The notes under the pieces were generated by a model. It worked only from the letters and a program-made list of their open reading frames with translations, was not told the DNA's origin and searched no databases. A stretch of 64,000 nucleotides of DNA from Salinarimonas rosea DSM 21201. Its GTDB lineage: Bacteria; Pseudomonadota; Alphaproteobacteria; Rhizobiales; Beijerinckiaceae. The stretch lies in NCBI RefSeq assembly GCF_000429045.1, contig NZ_AUBC01000001.1, positions 251,744-315,743 on the forward strand, given 5' to 3'. Of this stretch, positions 26,526 through 35,480 are shown piece after piece. Numbering within the stretch: the stretch's first letter is position 1; each line of letters begins with the position of its first letter. The position numbers were made by a program, and so were the translations under genes.

Positions 26526-28523
26526 ATGCTCGGTTTCGAGAACACCTCCATCGTCCAGTACCTGATCGCCTTCGCCGTGGTGATGGGGCTGCTCGCCTTG
26601 TTCGCGTGGCTGGCGCCGCGGCTGATGGGCCGGCGAATGGGCGGCCAGGGCCTCGCGTCCGGCCGGTCGAAGCAGCCGCGGCTCGGCATCGTCGACGTCT
26701 ACGACCTCGACCGGCAGCGCCAGCTCGTGCTGCTGCGCCGCGACGGCGTCGAGCACCTCCTGCTGATCGGCGGGCCCAACGACGTCGTCGTGGAGAGCGG
26801 CATCGGCCGCGCCCCGCCGAGGCCGCAGCAGCGCCCCGGCGGCACGCAGATGCCGATGCCCGGCCAGGCGCCCGCGCCGCTGCCTCAGGCTGCGCCGGTC
26901 CCCGTGCCGCACGCGCCCGCGGCCGCCGAGGCTTCGCCGGAGCCGGCGCCGATGCCGTCGCCGATCACGCCGCCTCTCCCCGATCTCGCACCGCCCTTGG
27001 AGGAGCCGCGCCATCCCGGCGCCGGCGTCTCCGACGCGGCGGTCGTCGCGCGCGCGCCGGAGACGGTAGCGCCCGAAGCCGTCGCAGCGGCGGCCGCGGC
27101 GCCCCCGAGCCCGCCGGCGGCGGCGATGCACGCTGCTCCGTCCGCTCCGTCGCGAGCGCCGGCCGTCGAGCCCCGGCCCACGCCGCGTCGTCCGGCTCCC
27201 GAGCCGATGGCGGCGCCCGAGGCGCCCGCCCCCGACGTCCCGCCGCCGCGCCGCAGCCTGATGGACCTGGCGCGGGCGGCCGCCGGCGGCGCGCCGGTCC
27301 TGCCGCAGCGCTCGCGCGCGACGCCGACGATCCCGCCCGAGCCGCCGCCGCGTCGCGAGCCGCATTTCGGGCAGGAGCCCCGCATCGAGGACGAGTCTCC
27401 CGCGTCCGCGGCGCGTTTCGAGCCCCGGGTGGACGAGCCCAGGATCGTCACCGACGACGCGCCCGAGCCCGCACCGTCGCCCGAGGTCCCGCCCACGCCG
27501 AGCGTCGATCCGGCCGACCAGCGCGCCTCGCGCCTCGCCGCCGCCGCGCCGGAGGACGCCGCGGTGCTCTCCGACATGGCCCGCCAGCTCGAGGACGCGC
27601 TCAAGCGCCCGCTGCCTCCGGGCGCGCAGCCGCGCCGTCCGGCGGGACCGGACGCCGGCGCCTTCCCGCCGCCGCCCCGGCCGGCCCCCAAGCCCGCCCG
27701 CGAGCCCGGCGCCGAGTTCGACTTCGCCAGCCTGCTGCGCCGCCCCGCTGGCGGCGCCGCGCCCACGCCTCCTCCGCCCGCCTCCTCGCCCGCGGCATCG
27801 CCCGGTCCCGCCGCGGCGCCGCAGGACCGCACGGCGGCGGAGCGCGCCGCCGCGAGCGCCGCGCTCGCTGGCTTCGGCGCCGACGAGCCCGCCTCGCCGC
27901 CGCGCGTCGACCGGCAGCCCGAGCAGGAAACCGCGCCGGCCGCCGACGCCGCCCGCTTCGACGACGTCCCGCCCGTCGGCAACGAGCCCGCGCCGTTCGC
28001 GGCGTTCGACGAGCCCGTCGGCGAGCCGCCGCCGTCCGAGGAGGCCCGGGCCGACGACGTCGCCGCGGAGGATGTCCCACCCGAGGAAATGCCGCCCGAG
28101 GAGGCCCCGCCCGAGGAGATCGGCGCCTCGCCGCTCGGCCTCGAGAAGGCCGGGTGGCAGGACAGCGAGCCCGAGACGATCGCGGCGGAGGAGCCGGCCA
28201 CGCACGAGCCGGCCGCCGAAGAGCCGATCGCCGAGGAGCCGGTCGCCGAAGAGCCGGCCGACGAGCAGCCGCTCGACGAGGAGCCCGTCGACGAGGAGCC
28301 TTCCGTGCCCGAGGCCCCCGTCTTCGACGCGCCCCCGTTCGAGGAGCCCGCTCCCGACGAGCCGATCGCCGCCGCGCAGCCGGAGCCGACCCCCGCGCCC
28401 ACGCCCCCTCCCCCGGAGGAACGCCCCGCGGCGAAGCCCATCGACCCGTTCTCCGTCGAGGAGATCGAGGCGGAGTTCGCCCGCCTGCTGGGCCGCGCGC
28501 CGAGCCGCGACGAGAAGTCCTGA
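26526..28523 (+). CDS. fliO: FliO-like flagellar protein with a very long proline/acidic tail
   Basis: The first ~95 residues are FliO-like: one membrane segment (VQYLIAFAVVMGLLALFAWL), a basic stretch, and the domain LGIVDVYDLDRQRQLVLLRR followed by DGVEHLLLIGGPNDVVVES. The remaining ~570 residues are low-complexity, rich in Pro, Ala, Glu and Asp, with EEP-type repeats around 28190-28310, and end in a more conserved-looking patch FSVEEIEAEFARLLGRAPS. FliO proteins are usually 100-150 residues. The extension is probably disordered and cytoplasmic. FliO helps assemble FliP, whose gene follows 93 bases downstream. Confidence 0.82.
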   Translation: MLGFENTSIVQYLIAFAVVMGLLALFAWLAPRLMGRRMGGQGLASGRSKQPRLGIVDVYDLDRQRQLVLLRRDGVEHLLLIGGPNDVVVESGIGRAPPRPQQRPGGTQMPMPGQAPAPLPQAAPVPVPHAPAAAEASPEPAPMPSPITPPLPDLAPPLEEPRHPGAGVSDAAVVARAPETVAPEAVAAAAAAPPSPPAAAMHAAPSAPSRAPAVEPRPTPRRPAPEPMAAPEAPAPDVPPPRRSLMDLARAAAGGAPVLPQRSRATPTIPPEPPPRREPHFGQEPRIEDESPASAARFEPRVDEPRIVTDDAPEPAPSPEVPPTPSVDPADQRASRLAAAAPEDAAVLSDMARQLEDALKRPLPPGAQPRRPAGPDAGAFPPPPRPAPKPAREPGAEFDFASLLRRPAGGAAPTPPPPASSPAASPGPAAAPQDRTAAERAAASAALAGFGADEPASPPRVDRQPEQETAPAADAARFDDVPPVGNEPAPFAAFDEPVGEPPPSEEARADDVAAEDVPPEEMPPEEAPPEEIGASPLGLEKAGWQDSEPETIAAEEPATHEPAAEEPIAEEPVAEEPADEQPLDEEPVDEEPSVPEAPVFDAPPFEEPAPDEPIAAAQPEPTPAPTPPPPEERPAAKPIDPFSVEEIEAEFARLLGRAPSRDEKS

Positions 28524-28616
28524 GCTTATCCAGCACCTTCGCCGCGGCGCCGCTTGCGTCGCGGCGACCGATTGCGCAGCGTCCGGAACCGTGGCGGCAA
28601 TCGGCGAATCAGGGAC

Positions 28617-29408
28617 ATGACCGGCCTCGACCTCGACGCGACCGCGCGTCGCGCCCGCCTCGCGCGGGCCGCGGCGGCCGGGCTCGCGCTGGCGGCCCTC
28701 GCCGGCGGCCTCGTCGCGGCCGCGGGTCCCGCCGCAGCGCAGTCGATCACGCTCGATCTCGGCGAGGGCGACGGCGTCACCGAGCGGGCGCTCCAGCTCG
28801 TCGCGCTGATCACGGTCCTGGCGCTGGCGCCCTCCATCCTGGTGATGATCACGTCCTTCACGCGGATCGTGGTCGTGCTGTCGCTGCTGCGCTCGGCGAT
28901 CGGCACGCAGACGGCGCCGCCCAACGGCGTGATTGTCTCGCTCGCGCTCTTCCTCACCGCCTTCGTGATGGCGCCGACCTTCCAGGTCGCCTACGAGGAG
29001 GGCATCCAGCCGCTGCTCGCCGACGAGATCGCGCCGGAGGAGGCGTTCGAGCGCGGCATCGCGCCGTTCCGCACCTTCATGCTCGCCCACGTGCGCGAGC
29101 GCGACCTCGAGCTCTTCGTCGGCCTCTCCGGCGGCGCCGCGCCGCAGACGCCGGACGATCTCGGCCTGCACGTGCTCGTTCCCGCCTTCATGATCTCGGA
29201 GCTGCGCCGCGCTTTCGAGATCGGCTTCCTGCTCTTCGTCCCGTTCCTGATCATCGACCTCGTGGTCGCCTCGATCCTGATGTCGGTGGGCATGATGATG
29301 CTGCCTCCGGTCACGGTGTCGCTGCCGTTCAAGCTGATCTTCTTCGTGCTGGTGGACGGCTGGAGCCTGGTGGCGGGCTCGCTGGTGCAGAGCTACGGCG
29401 GCGGATAG
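28617..29408 (+). CDS. fliP: Flagellar biosynthetic protein FliP
   Basis: A 263-residue export-gate protein with a cleavable signal peptide (AAAGLALAALAGGLVAAAGP, AAAQ end) and the FliP core APSILVMITSFTRIVVVLSL, SALRRAFEIGFLLF-type segment (ELRRAFEIGFLLFVPFLIID) and SILMSVGMMMLPPVTVSLPF. Start MTGLDLDATARRA at 28617 is chosen because AGGGA lies just upstream; the frame is open further to 28554. It follows fliO and ends 15 bases before the convergent TPR gene. Confidence 0.95.
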   Translation: MTGLDLDATARRARLARAAAAGLALAALAGGLVAAAGPAAAQSITLDLGEGDGVTERALQLVALITVLALAPSILVMITSFTRIVVVLSLLRSAIGTQTAPPNGVIVSLALFLTAFVMAPTFQVAYEEGIQPLLADEIAPEEAFERGIAPFRTFMLAHVRERDLELFVGLSGGAAPQTPDDLGLHVLVPAFMISELRRAFEIGFLLFVPFLIIDLVVASILMSVGMMMLPPVTVSLPFKLIFFVLVDGWSLVAGSLVQSYGGG

Positions 29409-29423
29409 CGCCCGCCGTCCGCC

Positions 29424-32400
29424 TCAGAGCGCCTGCTGCCCGTCGGGCGCGCGCGCCTCGGGGCCGGGAACCTCGGGGCCGGGGACCGGCACCGGCTCGG
29501 TCGCCGGCTGCGCGGGGACCTCGGGCGCGGCCGTCGGCGCCGGATCCGGCGCGCCAGCCTCCACCATGGGACCCACCGGCAGCGCCGCCCCCGGGTAGCG
29601 CGCCTGCAGCGCGGCGAGGAAGTCGGCGAGCGTGTCCTCGCTGGAGATCGTGCGTGCCGCCTCGCGGAAGGCGGGCGTGGCAATCGCGCCCGGGTCGGAG
29701 AGGTGCGCGAAGCCCGGAGCGTCCTGCGAGGCGTTCATCGCGTCGGCGAACTTCGCCTTCAGGCGATCGAGCCCGATCGCGTCCTGGCCGAGATTGTAGG
29801 CGAGCGCGGCGCGCATCACGTCGGTGCGCTCGCGATCGGTGAGCTCGCGCTCCTCCTGCCAGCTCGTCCCCGCGAGCGCCTCGTGCGCCTCGCCCGCCTC
29901 GCGCCAGCGCCGGCCCGTCCACCAGATGTCGGCGCGCAGGCGGTCGATCTCCGGGCCGCTCTCGTCCTCGATCACCTCGAGCGCGAGATCCGTGCGCGAG
30001 AGATCGGAGAGCGCGCGCGCCTCGATCAGGTTGCGCACCCGGCGTGCCGCCCGTGGCAGCTCGGCGATGCGGGTGCGCTCGATCGTCGAGAGCGCCTCGG
30101 CCGGACGGCCGTCGATGAGGTGGATCGTGGCGAGCCGCGCCGCGACCGCCGCACGCCCCGCGCCCTCGAGCCGGTTGTCGACCTGGTGCGTGAGGAGCTC
30201 CGCCGCCTTGTCGAGCAGCCCGAGCGAGACGAGCCGGTCGGCGAGGCGCCGCACGATCTCGTCGCCGCGCCGGCCGATGGGCAGGAACTCCTTGAAGTCG
30301 AAGAACAGCGCCACCGCCTCGACCTCGTCGAGATCCGCCCCGCGCCCGGAGAGGAACAGGTCGTCGAACGCCTGGGCCGTCTCCTCGTGGAGCTTCAGCG
30401 TGACGGGATGATCCGGGTAGATCAGGTTCGCCATGTGCGCGGTGAAGAAGGCGTCGCGCCAGCGCCCGGCCTCGGCGTAGAGCCGCCCGAGCAGCCCGTT
30501 CGTCTCGATCTCGATCTCGTCGCCGCGCCAGGAGATGGCGAGGCGCTCGAGCGCCTCCATCGCCTCGCTCGCCGCGATCTCGCCCTCGGCGAGCGCCAGG
30601 CGCACGCGGGCGAGCTCGGCCTCCGCCGCGACCGGCCGCGAGGCGCTCTCCGCGAGCCGCGTCAGCTCGGCGAGGGCGAACTGGACGCGCCCCGTCTCGG
30701 TATCGACGCGGGCGCGCACGAGATCGACCTCGTCGACGGGAACGGCGCCCGGGTGCAGTCGCGCGATGCTGGTGAGCTGGTCGTCCGCGAAGCCGAAGTC
30801 GCGCTCCGCCAGCCCGGCGCGGGCGGCGGCGAGGCGCAGGCGGCCCTGCAGATCGTCGGGATAGGCGTTCAGCACCCGCTCGGCGCGGCCGAAACCGGCG
30901 ATGGCCCGGGGCGCCGGCCCGCGTTGCGCGTCGACGTAGGCGCGCCAGAGCACCGCCTCGGGCAGGTCGATCACGTCGTCCTGCGTGAGCACCGCCTCGG
31001 CCGCGTCGAAGCGCCGGTTCATCGCCGCGAGGATGCCCTCGAGCAGGCGCACCTTCGGGTCCGCCGCCAGATCCGGGTCCTCGGCCAGCGCGAAGCGGTA
31101 GGTGCCCCAGGCCTCCGCCGCGAGATCGTGGGCGAGGAGCGCGCGGGCCAGCGCGAGGCGCTCGCGGCTGCGCTCGGGGACGGGGGCGTCGACGATCCGC
31201 GCCAGGCGCGCGCGCTGGTCGGCCTGCGCCGAGCCGCGCTGCGCCTCGACCCAGGCGTCGTGGTCGAGCACGAGGTCGAGCGGCGCATCCGTCGCACCGC
31301 CGTCGTCCGTCTCCGGGAGCGCGATCGAGAGCCCGGCGCCCCTGGTCACCAGCACCCCGTCGAGATCGGCCCGCACCACGACGTCGTCGGCGATCGCGGC
31401 GATGGCGACGCCGTGGGCGGTGGGGAGGAGCTCGAGCTCCGTGAAGCGCCGGGTCGACGGGACGTTGCGCGCCGGGCCGGGCGCGGTGACGACGGCGATC
31501 CGCTCGCCGCCGTCGCCGAGGCCGATCCAGTGCACGCCGTTGGCGTCGAGGAGATCGAGCGCGAGGCCGCTGCGGCCGGTGTCGTCGAGGACGGTGCGCA
31601 CGGCGATCGGCTCGGGCGCGGCCTGCGCCGGCGTGCCGATGGTCAGCGTCCAGCCGCCCTGCTCCGGGGTGAGGCGCGCGACGCGGGGCTCGGTCAGGCG
31701 CAGGCGCGTCGTGACGAAGGGTCCCTCGCGCGAGAGCGTCTCCAGCCGCGCGAAGTCCGCGGCCGTGCCCGAAAGGTCGGGCTCGGGCAGCGTCGCGGGG
31801 GTCTGGAAGACCACCGTGACGACTCCCGCGCGGGTGAAGGCCGCGGCGGGAACGGTCGCGGCGACGGGGAAGGTGACGCGCAGCCCGTCGGCGTCGACAC
31901 CGACGACGGGCCTGTCGCGGACCGGCGCCGGCGCGGGCGCGGCGGTCGGCGCCGGGGCGACCGCCGGGGCGGGCGCGGGCTCCGGTGCGGGCCCGGGCGC
32001 CGAAAGCGGCGGCTCCTCGCGCGGCTCGGCGACGAGGGGCGTCTCGTCGGACGGAGGCGCGTCGGAGGTCGGCGCGTCCGAGGAAGGCGCATCCGAGGGC
32101 GGCTCCGCAAGTGCGGCATCCGTTGGTGCCGCCTCCCCCTGCTCGGCCGGCAGGAAGGGCACGAGCCCCAGCGCCGCGCGCACGGGGGCGACGCCACCGG
32201 CAGCGGGATCGAGGGGCTCGATGTCGAGGACGAAGCCCTCCTCCTCGCGGAAGCCGCGGGCGACGTAGCCGTCGTCGAGCTCGACGCGCACGTAGAGCGC
32301 CTCGCCGGTATCGTCCGCCGCGACGTCGGCGATGCCGGGGATCGTGGGCAGCAGGCGCTCCGGCTCCAGCGCGAGGCGCTCGTCGAAGAACAGCGTGATC

Positions 32401-33062
32401 GTGTCCTCCGTCGAGCGCGCCTCGACGGGAACGCCCTCGGGCGCCGCGAAAATCAGGCGGGTGAGACCCGGCAGCTCGGCGACGCGCACCGGCATCGGCG
32501 TGGGCATCGCCTCGCGGCGGGCGGAACGCTCGGCGGCGAAGCGCTCCTCGGCCGCCGCGGCGCGGCGCGCGAGCTCGGCGACGACGTCCTCTGGCAGCCC
32601 CGGCGGCATGCCGCGCCAGGCCTCGGGCAGGAGGTCGACGAAGACGGTCTCGCCCGCGGGCAGCACGCTCGCCGAGAAGTTCTGCGAGAGCGCCATGCGC
32701 AGGCCCGTCCCGTCCGGGTCGCGCCGCACCTGGTTGACGTAGGAGGGAATCTCCTCGGCGATGCGCTCGGAGACGATCTCCACCGGTCGATCGAAGCGGA
32801 TGACGAGAACGCCGTTCTCGGCACGGGCGGCGACGGTCACGAGCGCGTCGAAGTCGAGGCGGATGCGTCCCCAGGTCCGCTCCTGCGCGGCTCGCATCCG
32901 TGCCACCGGCGTAGTGCCCGCCTGCGCCTCCTGCGCCTGCGCCGGCCCGGGACCCGGGCCCGCGGGGGCCGGTGCGAGCAGGATCATCGGCGCGAGCGCG
33001 AGGGCGAGGACGCGATGCGCCCGCCTCGCCGGCCTCTCCCGCTGTCTCGTCGCCCTCGTCAC
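29424..33062 (-). CDS. Large exported tetratricopeptide-repeat protein
   Basis: A 1212-residue protein of unknown function. It begins with a basic/hydrophobic signal-like segment (RVLALALAPMILLAPAPAGP). Residues about 50-290 contain beta-rich blocks, such as VLVIRFDRPVEIVSERIAEE and ITLFFDERLALEPERLLPTI, that recall AMIN-type peptidoglycan-binding domains. A Pro/Ala/Glu linker (about 310-410) follows. Residues about 580-1130 are helical and TPR-like, and the end is again proline-rich. Its convergence with fliP and next-door flagellar operon suggest a role in motility or the envelope, but this is context only. Most of it is probably periplasmic. Confidence 0.75.
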   Translation of the reverse strand: MTRATRQRERPARRAHRVLALALAPMILLAPAPAGPGPGPAQAQEAQAGTTPVARMRAAQERTWGRIRLDFDALVTVAARAENGVLVIRFDRPVEIVSERIAEEIPSYVNQVRRDPDGTGLRMALSQNFSASVLPAGETVFVDLLPEAWRGMPPGLPEDVVAELARRAAAAEERFAAERSARREAMPTPMPVRVAELPGLTRLIFAAPEGVPVEARSTEDTITLFFDERLALEPERLLPTIPGIADVAADDTGEALYVRVELDDGYVARGFREEEGFVLDIEPLDPAAGGVAPVRAALGLVPFLPAEQGEAAPTDAALAEPPSDAPSSDAPTSDAPPSDETPLVAEPREEPPLSAPGPAPEPAPAPAVAPAPTAAPAPAPVRDRPVVGVDADGLRVTFPVAATVPAAAFTRAGVVTVVFQTPATLPEPDLSGTAADFARLETLSREGPFVTTRLRLTEPRVARLTPEQGGWTLTIGTPAQAAPEPIAVRTVLDDTGRSGLALDLLDANGVHWIGLGDGGERIAVVTAPGPARNVPSTRRFTELELLPTAHGVAIAAIADDVVVRADLDGVLVTRGAGLSIALPETDDGGATDAPLDLVLDHDAWVEAQRGSAQADQRARLARIVDAPVPERSRERLALARALLAHDLAAEAWGTYRFALAEDPDLAADPKVRLLEGILAAMNRRFDAAEAVLTQDDVIDLPEAVLWRAYVDAQRGPAPRAIAGFGRAERVLNAYPDDLQGRLRLAAARAGLAERDFGFADDQLTSIARLHPGAVPVDEVDLVRARVDTETGRVQFALAELTRLAESASRPVAAEAELARVRLALAEGEIAASEAMEALERLAISWRGDEIEIETNGLLGRLYAEAGRWRDAFFTAHMANLIYPDHPVTLKLHEETAQAFDDLFLSGRGADLDEVEAVALFFDFKEFLPIGRRGDEIVRRLADRLVSLGLLDKAAELLTHQVDNRLEGAGRAAVAARLATIHLIDGRPAEALSTIERTRIAELPRAARRVRNLIEARALSDLSRTDLALEVIEDESGPEIDRLRADIWWTGRRWREAGEAHEALAGTSWQEERELTDRERTDVMRAALAYNLGQDAIGLDRLKAKFADAMNASQDAPGFAHLSDPGAIATPAFREAARTISSEDTLADFLAALQARYPGAALPVGPMVEAGAPDPAPTAAPEVPAQPATEPVPVPGPEVPGPEARAPDGQQAL

Positions 33063-33136
33063 GCGCCGGTCGCCCCCTGGCGGCGAGCTTTCTCTCGCCG
33101 ATCAACGGTCTTAGCAGCTCGCGGTTAATGGAGGGC

Positions 33137-33979
33137 TTAACGGTTCGCCGGCGCCTCGGCGGACGGCGTGGCGAGGACCGCGTTCAGGGCCGCGCCGTAG
33201 AGGACGGCGCAGGCGCCGACGAAGAAGAACAGGAGCGTCGCGAAGGCGGCGGCGAAGGGGCCGTAGAGCGCCTGCGGCGGCGCGACGTGCGCCTGATAGA
33301 GCGCGACGAGGTTCACGCTCGCGATCCAGCCGACGACGGAGACGCCGATTCCGGGCAGCACGGCGCGAAGCGCGAGGTCGCTGCGCACGAGGCGCGTGTG
33401 CGCGAAGACGAGCCCGCCCGCGACGAGCGCGAGCCCGCCGAGCGTCTGGCCCAGGAACAGGAGCGGCCCGGCGCCGGGCGGCGGCTCGGACGGCTCGACC
33501 GCAGGAGCCGTCGGCGGCAGCTCCGTCAGCGCCGCGACGAGGCTCGCGAGCGCGAAGGCGAGCGCCGTGCCGGCCGCGACGAGGAGGATCGCCCGCAGCC
33601 GTCGGCGCAGGGGTCCCCCGCCTCCGGCGGCCGGCGCGTAGAACCGGGCGAGCCCGGTGCGCAGGATCTCGAGCGCGTTGCCCGCGAGGAGCAGGAAGGC
33701 GAGCGCCATCGGCGGGAGCGCCGAGGTGGGCAGGTCGTCCGCGGCGGCGGCGATCGCCTGGGCGACGGGCCGCGCGATGAGCTTCGGCCACAGCGCGAAG
33801 AGGCCGCGCTCGGCCGCGTGCAGGATGTCGGGGCTGGCGAGCCAGCGGGAGGCCAGCGCGATCGAGACGAACATCGGCAGCGTGGCGAAGGCGGCGCTCA
33901 TCGCGAGGAGCGCCGCATGGGCCGTCCCGTCCCGCGCCGCGAAGAGGCTGCCGGCCCGCACGAGCTGTGCCGCCCTCAC
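33137..33979 (-). CDS. YihY/BrkB-family inner-membrane protein
   Basis: A 280-residue polytopic protein with about six membrane segments and the family pattern AMSAAFATLPMFVSIALASR near the N-terminus, LLAGNALEILRTGLARFYAP in the middle and a C-terminal FAAAFATLLFFFVGACAVLY followed by GAALNAVL. The group is often annotated as ribonuclease BN through an old error; its role in transport or envelope function is not settled. It is shorter than typical members (about 290-320). The start overlaps the stop of the CCA enzyme gene by four bases. Confidence 0.78.
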   Translation of the reverse strand: MRAAQLVRAGSLFAARDGTAHAALLAMSAAFATLPMFVSIALASRWLASPDILHAAERGLFALWPKLIARPVAQAIAAAADDLPTSALPPMALAFLLLAGNALEILRTGLARFYAPAAGGGGPLRRRLRAILLVAAGTALAFALASLVAALTELPPTAPAVEPSEPPPGAGPLLFLGQTLGGLALVAGGLVFAHTRLVRSDLALRAVLPGIGVSVVGWIASVNLVALYQAHVAPPQALYGPFAAAFATLLFFFVGACAVLYGAALNAVLATPSAEAPANR

Positions 33980-35226
33980 GGCCCCGTCTCCAGCGCCGCC
34001 GCGACCAGGTCGGCGCGGGCGCCCTCGTGCGTCGGGCAGCCGATCGCGAGCCAGCGCGCCCGCGCCCGTGCCATCGCCGCGCCGACCGCGGGACCTCGGG
34101 GAACGCCCGCGGCGATAAGGTCGCGGCCGCGCAGGGGGATCGTCGGCACGCGCACGGGGTCGGCCTCGTACTCGGCGATCGCCGCCGCCGCGTCCGGCGC
34201 GATCCCCGGCCGGGGCTCGCCCGCGAGCGCGGCGAGCGCGTCGGCGACCGCGACGGGCGCGTGGTCGGCGACGAGCCGGCGCACGCCGAGCGCGCCGAGG
34301 GGCGCGGGGGCATCGTGCAGCCGCTCGACGAGGCGGGCGTAGCTGTCGAGCCGATCGCCGTCGGCGTTCGAGAGCCGCAGCCGCTCGCGCAGGCGCGCGG
34401 CGTCCTCCGCCGTGGCGACGGCGAGCGCGGCGAGCCGGCCGGTCGCGTCGCGCCCGGCGGCGACGGCGCGCGCGAGCCGCGCCCCGTCCCCGATCCCGCC
34501 GAGGAAGCGCCCGAGGAACCCCGTCTGCGCCATCGCCGTGACGATCTCGACCGCGCGGCGGGCGACGAGGAGCCGCATCAGCTCGTTGCGGACGCGCTCG
34601 CGCGAGAGGATCGCCACGCCATCGCGCTCCAGGATCGCCGCGTGCAGGCCCTCGGCGTCGAGATCGCCGTGCGAGAAGTCCGCCGAGAAGCGGAAGAAGC
34701 GCAGGATGCGCAGGTAGTCCTCGCGGATGCGGCGGCGCGCGTCGCCGATGAAGCGCACGCGCCCGGCGGCGAGATCGGCGGCGCCGCCGGCGTAGTCGTG
34801 CAGGCGCCCCTGCGCATCGAGGGAGAGCGCGTTGATGGTGAAGTCTCGTCGCAGCGCGTCGGCGGCGAAGTCCCGCCCGAATCGCACCACGGCATGGCGG
34901 CCGAAGGTCTCGACGTCCTCGCGCAGGCTCGTCACCTCGTACGGCTCGCCCTTCACCACGACGGTGAGCGTCCCGTGGGCGAGCCCGGTCGGCACGACCT
35001 TGAAGCCCGCGGCCTCCGCCCGCGCGCGGGTCACGTCGGGATGCGCGGTCGTGGCGAGGTCGACCTCGTGGACCCGGCGCCCGACGAGGGCGTTGCGCAC
35101 CGCCCCGCCGACGATGCGCGTCTCCTCGCCGTCCCCGTTCAGCGCGGCGAGCAGCCGCGCGACGCGCGCGTCCGAGATCAGCGCGGCGAGGCCCGCATGG
35201 TGGAGATCGCCCTCGTCGAGGCTCAT
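33976..35226 (-). CDS. cca: CCA tRNA nucleotidyltransferase / poly(A) polymerase family
   Basis: A 416-residue class II nucleotidyltransferase. RIVGGAVRNALVGRRVHEVD is the nucleotidyltransferase signature with the following DLATTAHPD providing metal-binding acidic residues. RDFTINALSLDAQGRLHDY and FIGDARRRIREDYLRILRFF are the conserved downstream motifs for base recognition. It adds or repairs the CCA end of tRNA. Start MSLDEGDLHHAGL at 35226 is chosen because the upstream extension (to 35376) overlaps the next gene without similarity. Overlaps its neighbours by four bases on both sides. Confidence 0.92.
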   Translation of the reverse strand: MSLDEGDLHHAGLAALISDARVARLLAALNGDGEETRIVGGAVRNALVGRRVHEVDLATTAHPDVTRARAEAAGFKVVPTGLAHGTLTVVVKGEPYEVTSLREDVETFGRHAVVRFGRDFAADALRRDFTINALSLDAQGRLHDYAGGAADLAAGRVRFIGDARRRIREDYLRILRFFRFSADFSHGDLDAEGLHAAILERDGVAILSRERVRNELMRLLVARRAVEIVTAMAQTGFLGRFLGGIGDGARLARAVAAGRDATGRLAALAVATAEDAARLRERLRLSNADGDRLDSYARLVERLHDAPAPLGALGVRRLVADHAPVAVADALAALAGEPRPGIAPDAAAAIAEYEADPVRVPTIPLRGRDLIAAGVPRGPAVGAAMARARARWLAIGCPTHEGARADLVAAALETGP

Positions 35227-35480
35227 TCGAAGCGACCCGGCGTGACCACCCCGTCCTGGTAGCTCGGCGGCTGGTAGACCCCCGTCGCCCGCGGCGCCAC
35301 CGCGCCGGTGTAGACGAGGGCCGCCACGACGAGCACGAGCCCCGCGATCGCGAGCGGCGGGATCGAGCGCTCCCAATGCTCGAAGGCGAGCGGGTTGCGC
35401 TGCCGGATCAGCAGGTAGACGAAGAAGGCGGCGAAGGGCAGGAAGAAGAACAGCAATTGCTGGAACAGCGCACGGGTCAT
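35223..35480 (-). CDS. Small membrane protein (DUF6111-like)
   Basis: An 85-residue protein with two membrane segments (LFFFLPFAAFFVYLLIR and LAIAGLVLVVAALVYTGAV) and the C-terminal YQPPSYQDGVVTPGRFE. It resembles the alphaproteobacterial DUF6111 family, which lies between NUDIX and cca genes as here. Function unknown. It overlaps both neighbours by four bases, so all four genes form one transcript. Confidence 0.8.
   Translation of the reverse strand: MTRALFQQLLFFFLPFAAFFVYLLIRQRNPLAFEHWERSIPPLAIAGLVLVVAALVYTGAVAPRATGVYQPPSYQDGVVTPGRFE

Noticed and set aside
26343-29171. Long minus-strand open frame opposite fliO and fliP
   Set aside because: It is a shadow of the Pro/Glu-rich fliO sequence and reads as Gly/Arg low complexity.
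33125-33140. TTAA-N8-TTAA upstream of the TPR gene, similar to a CtrA box
   Set aside because: The spacing is eight instead of seven, and one TTAA contains the stop codon of the BrkB-like gene.
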